A stretch of DNA of 64,000 nt from positions 744,001 to 808,000 of the forward strand of contig NZ_CP146963.1 in assembly GCF_037113525.1 (NCBI RefSeq), read 5' to 3'. Every line of letters begins with the position of its first letter. The first letter of the stretch is position 1. Positions 61,303 through 64,000 of this stretch are shown piece after piece. Origin of the DNA: Butyrivibrio fibrisolvens (GTDB taxonomy: Bacteria; Bacillota; Clostridia; Lachnospirales; Lachnospiraceae). The position numbers and the translations under genes are program-made. The notes under the pieces are model-generated. The model was given only the letters and a program-made list of their open reading frames with translations, was not told where the DNA came from and ran no database searches.

Positions 61303-61956
61303 ATGGAACTGATGGCTTCTATGATGTGTGCAGATTTCAGTAATCTTGAAAGAGAAGTAAGAGCTCTGGAAGAAGCGGGCATAGATTCTTTTCATATAGA
61401 CATTATGGACGGACATTATGTCCCTAATTTTGCCATGTCCTTAAATGACCTCAAATTTATTGCAAGATTGACCAGAAAGCCGCTGGATGTACACCTTATG
61501 GTAGAACATCCAAGTCATACCATAGACCTTTTTCTTGAAGTGATGCGCCCGGGAGATACTGTATACATCCATCCCGAGGCAGAATATCACGTATCCACCA
61601 CCCTGCAGAAGATAATGAGTGCCAGGATGATCCCTGGAATCGCGGTAAATCCCGGAACCAGTGTGGAAACTGTGTATGAAATGCTCAGAATAGTAGATAA
61701 GGTTCTTGTAATGAGCGTAAATCCAGGCAACGCCGGTCAGATGTTTCTTCCATACGTTGGAGAAAAGATTCCCAAGTTTGAGGAGCTCAAAGCTGAGATG
61801 AACTTCAAGCTCTATTGGGACGGTGCGTGTACAGCAGAGAGAGTCAAAAAATATGCTCATCGTGGAATAGATGGATTTGTCCTTGGAACATCACTTCTAT
61901 TCGGGCATGATAAGTCTTACACAGAACTTATTAAAGAAGTCAGGGCACTTGCGTAA
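61303..61956 (+). CDS. rpe: Ribulose-phosphate 3-epimerase
   Basis: Rpe interconverts ribulose 5-phosphate and xylulose 5-phosphate. The 217-residue TIM barrel has SMMCADFSNL at strand 1, HIDIMDGHYVPN with metal-binding His and Asp, DVHLMVEHP, VMSVNPGNAGQ and WDGACTAE. The usual G-F-G-G of strand 6 is replaced by PGNAGQ, a variation seen in sugar-locus relatives. In a glycan region it may make xylulose 5-phosphate for the split transketolase, or serve another epimerisation. The site GGAGGC precedes its ATG. It is convergent with the serpin gene. Confidence 0.88.
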   Translation: MELMASMMCADFSNLEREVRALEEAGIDSFHIDIMDGHYVPNFAMSLNDLKFIARLTRKPLDVHLMVEHPSHTIDLFLEVMRPGDTVYIHPEAEYHVSTTLQKIMSARMIPGIAVNPGTSVETVYEMLRIVDKVLVMSVNPGNAGQMFLPYVGEKIPKFEELKAEMNFKLYWDGACTAERVKKYAHRGIDGFVLGTSLLFGHDKSYTELIKEVRALA

Positions 61957-61976
61957 AGCAATATACATGAAGCAAA

Positions 61977-63287
61977 CTATTTTACAAGCTGGCCATAGAA
62001 GAGAAGTTCAGGAGTTTCGCTGTCTGTGAGGATCATGTATGTAAATGGCTGGTCTGCTGTGAATTCTTTTACTTCTTCGATCTCTGCGCAGCCGGCTTTC
62101 ATGATAATGGCTGTGGCAGCAGCTGCTCTGACGCCCTTTTCATCAACGTCGATCTTAGTCTTCTGGATGATGTCAGTTATAAAAAGGTCCATCTCATCAC
62201 TCATGATAGAGAAGTCAGCATCTTCGTTGAAGGCAGATGTTGCGCCGCGGTCCATGCAAAAACCGATGAGCTCGTTCTGGCTGAAAGATGTTTCTGTAAC
62301 AAATTTAGGTATACTTACAGCAACATCTTCATAAGAAGCTTCAGACATCTTGTCCATTACTCCTGTAGCATCGCCTAAGATAAATACAGCATTTATACCG
62401 CCGTTCATAGGAAGAACTACAAATTTGCAATCATCATCTTCGTAATACAAAAACTCTTCTTGCTGGTTCATGAAGTCTTTGGATACTGTATCTCCGAAAA
62501 TAGTTGTAAAGTCGCCTTCTTCTGTACAGTATTCATCAAAATCATTTTTCCATGAGGCTTTAAGATACAAAGTATTGATCAATATAAGATCGGAAGCTGA
62601 TAAGTCATCACTGATTGATCGAATAAGACCATCTGTATTTTCATCGATCCAGTCATTGACTGCGTTTGTGATCTTATCAGATGAGACGTTATTGGCAGCA
62701 GCATTAAAGTTCTTGGCTACATAATCCATATAATCCTGAGAAAGCTCGCCGGTTGCGTTTGTAGTGTTACGCCATATGGAATTCTCAAGGTCAAAGACTC
62801 CACTTGGCTTTGAAGCACCATCGCCGTAATCTTCTCTGTTCTCTTTAAAATCTTTCTGGGCATCTTTGAGCCATTCATTATACTTGTCCACAGATTCGGT
62901 TACGCTTACGTACCATGCTACAAGTTCGTTCATGTCATTAAATCCCATGGCATGCAATAGTTCTTCTTTGGTAGCGTTGTCAGCGCCAACGATAGCAAGT
63001 GCCATGGCAGCTCTGTAGGAAGTTGGGGATATCATGTAGTTTTCTTCGGCGAAGCCGTTTTGTTCGATATATGAAATAAGTGCACTGTTAAAGTCTGCAT
63101 TGCTGCTAGCTAGAGTCTCGGCTGATACATTGGACGGATTATATTCATTGGTAATATCAGGGGCGTTCGATATACCTGATGAGTTGGGGGCGCCACTTGC
63201 TGTCCTTATATCGGGACTGGAACAGCCTGTTATAAGATTTGAAACAGTTACTATTGAAAGAAGTGTTGATACGATTCTTTTTTTCAT
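61977..63287 (-). CDS. Serpin-family lipoprotein (protease inhibitor)
   Basis: Serpins trap serine or cysteine proteases by a suicide mechanism. The 436-residue product begins with a lipoprotein signal (LITGC, Cys 22), then a Ser/Asn/Pro-rich linker to about 65. The serpin core follows: NYMISPTSYRAAMALA (strand 6B/helix B), NTLYLKASWKNDF, and the hinge EKGVRAAAATA from residue 383, which matches the inhibitory consensus. The reactive loop continues IIMKAGCAEIEEV. Counting from the hinge places P1 near Gly 399 and P1' at Cys 400. The protein would sit on the outer face of the membrane and guard against host or rumen proteases. AAAGGAG lies twelve bases upstream of the ATG. Confidence 0.9.
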   Translation of the reverse strand: MKKRIVSTLLSIVTVSNLITGCSSPDIRTASGAPNSSGISNAPDITNEYNPSNVSAETLASSNADFNSALISYIEQNGFAEENYMISPTSYRAAMALAIVGADNATKEELLHAMGFNDMNELVAWYVSVTESVDKYNEWLKDAQKDFKENREDYGDGASKPSGVFDLENSIWRNTTNATGELSQDYMDYVAKNFNAAANNVSSDKITNAVNDWIDENTDGLIRSISDDLSASDLILINTLYLKASWKNDFDEYCTEEGDFTTIFGDTVSKDFMNQQEEFLYYEDDDCKFVVLPMNGGINAVFILGDATGVMDKMSEASYEDVAVSIPKFVTETSFSQNELIGFCMDRGATSAFNEDADFSIMSDEMDLFITDIIQKTKIDVDEKGVRAAAATAIIMKAGCAEIEEVKEFTADQPFTYMILTDSETPELLFYGQLVK

Positions 63288-63471
63288 GACTTTAATGGTC
63301 TCCTTTGTGTTTTGATGTTTGTTGTAATCTATTTGATGATTGTTATTGACGTTTTAATGTTTGTGATTATTCTTTTTGATCGCCTTCAATATATGTGACG
63401 GGAATAATATCGTCAAGGTCACACATGGAACAAAAATTTTATGGCTGGGGGAGAAATTGCAATATTGTGCT

Positions 63472-63516
63472 GGATTCTACTTAATGTTGATTTTAAAGTG
63501 AGATTAAGTAGAATCC
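63472..63516. repeat. Inverted repeat 1 of a twin hairpin pair
   Basis: GGATTCTACTTAAT (63472-63485) pairs perfectly with ATTAAGTAGAATCC (63503-63516) around a 17-base loop. It is preceded by TGTGCT, as is the second copy (GTGCTA). The rest of 63288-63471 is AT-rich, with a TGACGTTT-type patch but no feature I can support. Confidence 0.85.
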
Positions 63517-63555
63517 AAACTTATATTTTGTTGAAAAATGCATAATTGCGTGCTA

Positions 63556-63598
63556 GACTTTACTTAAAGTGGTAAATAATTAGAGATTAAGTAAAGTC
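63556..63598. repeat. Inverted repeat 2 of the pair, abutting the ATPase ribosome site
   Basis: GACTTTACTTAA (63556-63567) pairs perfectly with TTAAGTAAAGTC (63587-63598). It resembles the first hairpin base for base in the ACTTAA/TTAAGT core and starts exactly 84 bases after it. GGAGGC begins immediately after the right arm, so folding or protein binding here would affect translation or transcription of the ATPase gene. Confidence 0.85.
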
Positions 63599-63608
63599 GG
63601 AGGCTATT

Positions 63609-64000
63609 ATGCTTGTTGGAAGAAAAAAGGAACTGGATATTCTTAATAAAGCGGTTACAGATGAGTATTCGCACTTTATAGCAGTATACGGAAGACGCAG
63701 AATTGGTAAGACCTTCCTTATAAGAGAAGCCTTTGGATATAGATTTACCTTTCAACATTCAGGTTTGTCTGAAGGAGGTTTGCAGGAGCAGATATTTGCT
63801 TTTGAGTCTTCTATAAAAGATGCAGGACTTGAAGTTAAGAAAAAGAGAAAGAATTGGCTTGAAGCATTTGAAGATTTGAAAGACGTAATCAGAGCTTCGA
63901 CCGAAAAGAAAAAAGTAATATTTATAGACGAATTGTCCTGGATGGATACTCCTAATAGTGACCTTTTAGTTGCGCTGGAGAACTTTTGGAATGGATGGGC
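63609..64000 (+). CDS. COG1672-like ATPase, N-terminal part (runs off window)
   Basis: The visible 130 residues begin MLVGRKKELDILNKAV and contain Walker A in YGRRRIGKT (near residue 35) and Walker B in VIFIDELSWMDT (near 103). This LVGRxxEL...GRRRxGKT pattern is typical of the ATPases annotated as COG1672/DUF234, found in many copies in Lachnospiraceae and archaea, often without known function. GGAGGC lies five bases upstream of ATG 63609. The twin hairpins directly precede it. The C-terminal domain lies outside the window. Confidence 0.9.
   Translation, partial: MLVGRKKELDILNKAVTDEYSHFIAVYGRRRIGKTFLIREAFGYRFTFQHSGLSEGGLQEQIFAFESSIKDAGLEVKKKRKNWLEAFEDLKDVIRASTEKKKVIFIDELSWMDTPNSDLLVALENFWNGW

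Overview
The window looks like a chromosomal segment from a motile, low-GC, Gram-positive anaerobe of the Lachnospiraceae, most like Butyrivibrio or Pseudobutyrivibrio. This is inferred from strong AGGAGG ribosome sites, a TsaB-RimI fusion, short flagellins with a Maf glycosyltransferase, and AAA-type ATPases of the expanded COG1672-like kind. No rRNA, tRNA, CRISPR array or complete insertion sequence was seen.

Layout. (1) 1-6640: a partial leftward DUF1624 membrane acetyltransferase, then a rightward housekeeping operon (tsaE, tsaB-rimI, rnz, an unknown membrane-anchored protein with a duplicated domain, tsaD, ispD) ended by a terminator. It centres on t6A tRNA modification. (2) 6645-14873: mostly leftward surface-glycan genes (two GT2 proteins, an acyltransferase-3, a LicD protein, an SGNH-like protein) with a FlgN-like chaperone, interrupted by a rightward two-domain PPK2. 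(3) 15073-29208: the flagellar block, with flaG-fliD-fliS, then nonulosonic (legionaminic-type) acid genes neuB, neuC and ptmE, sugar transferases, maf, and two flagellins each with its own sigma-28 promoter. The flaG, fliD and flagellin leaders carry hairpins with GGA in the loop, the hallmark of CsrA control. (4) 29267-53735: a long rightward glycan island. It holds glycosyltransferases, a radical SAM protein, a LegC aminotransferase and a deacetylase. These are followed by a striking acyl-processing cassette: adenylating ligase, type II thioesterase, LuxE-like and LuxC-like proteins, GNAT, sugar isomerase, acyl carrier protein, FabZ-like hotdog protein, split transketolase, a FabZ remnant and a ferredoxin-nitroreductase. 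CDP-sugar genes (rfbF, a short-chain dehydrogenase/epimerase, an RmlC-like epimerase) and two more transferases close the island. (5) 53779-64000: mixed-strand glycan genes (DUF4422, CgeB-like, LicD, a DUF6492-like protein), an AAA ATPase next to a decamer repeat array, the CMP-legionaminate synthetase, ribulose-phosphate epimerase, a serpin lipoprotein, and the start of a second ATPase preceded by twin hairpins.

How it fits together. NeuC, LegC, NeuB, PtmE and NeuA supply much of a CMP-legionaminic-type donor, which Maf would transfer to flagellin. FliS and FliD export and cap the filament. The acyl, transketolase and CDP-sugar cassette plausibly makes an unusual branched or acyl-derived sugar for the same glycan. 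Its exact chemistry is not known to me and is the best candidate for an undescribed system here. The legB dehydratase, legH acetyltransferase, CDP-glucose 4,6-dehydratase, any ketosynthase, csrA and fliW were not found in this window.
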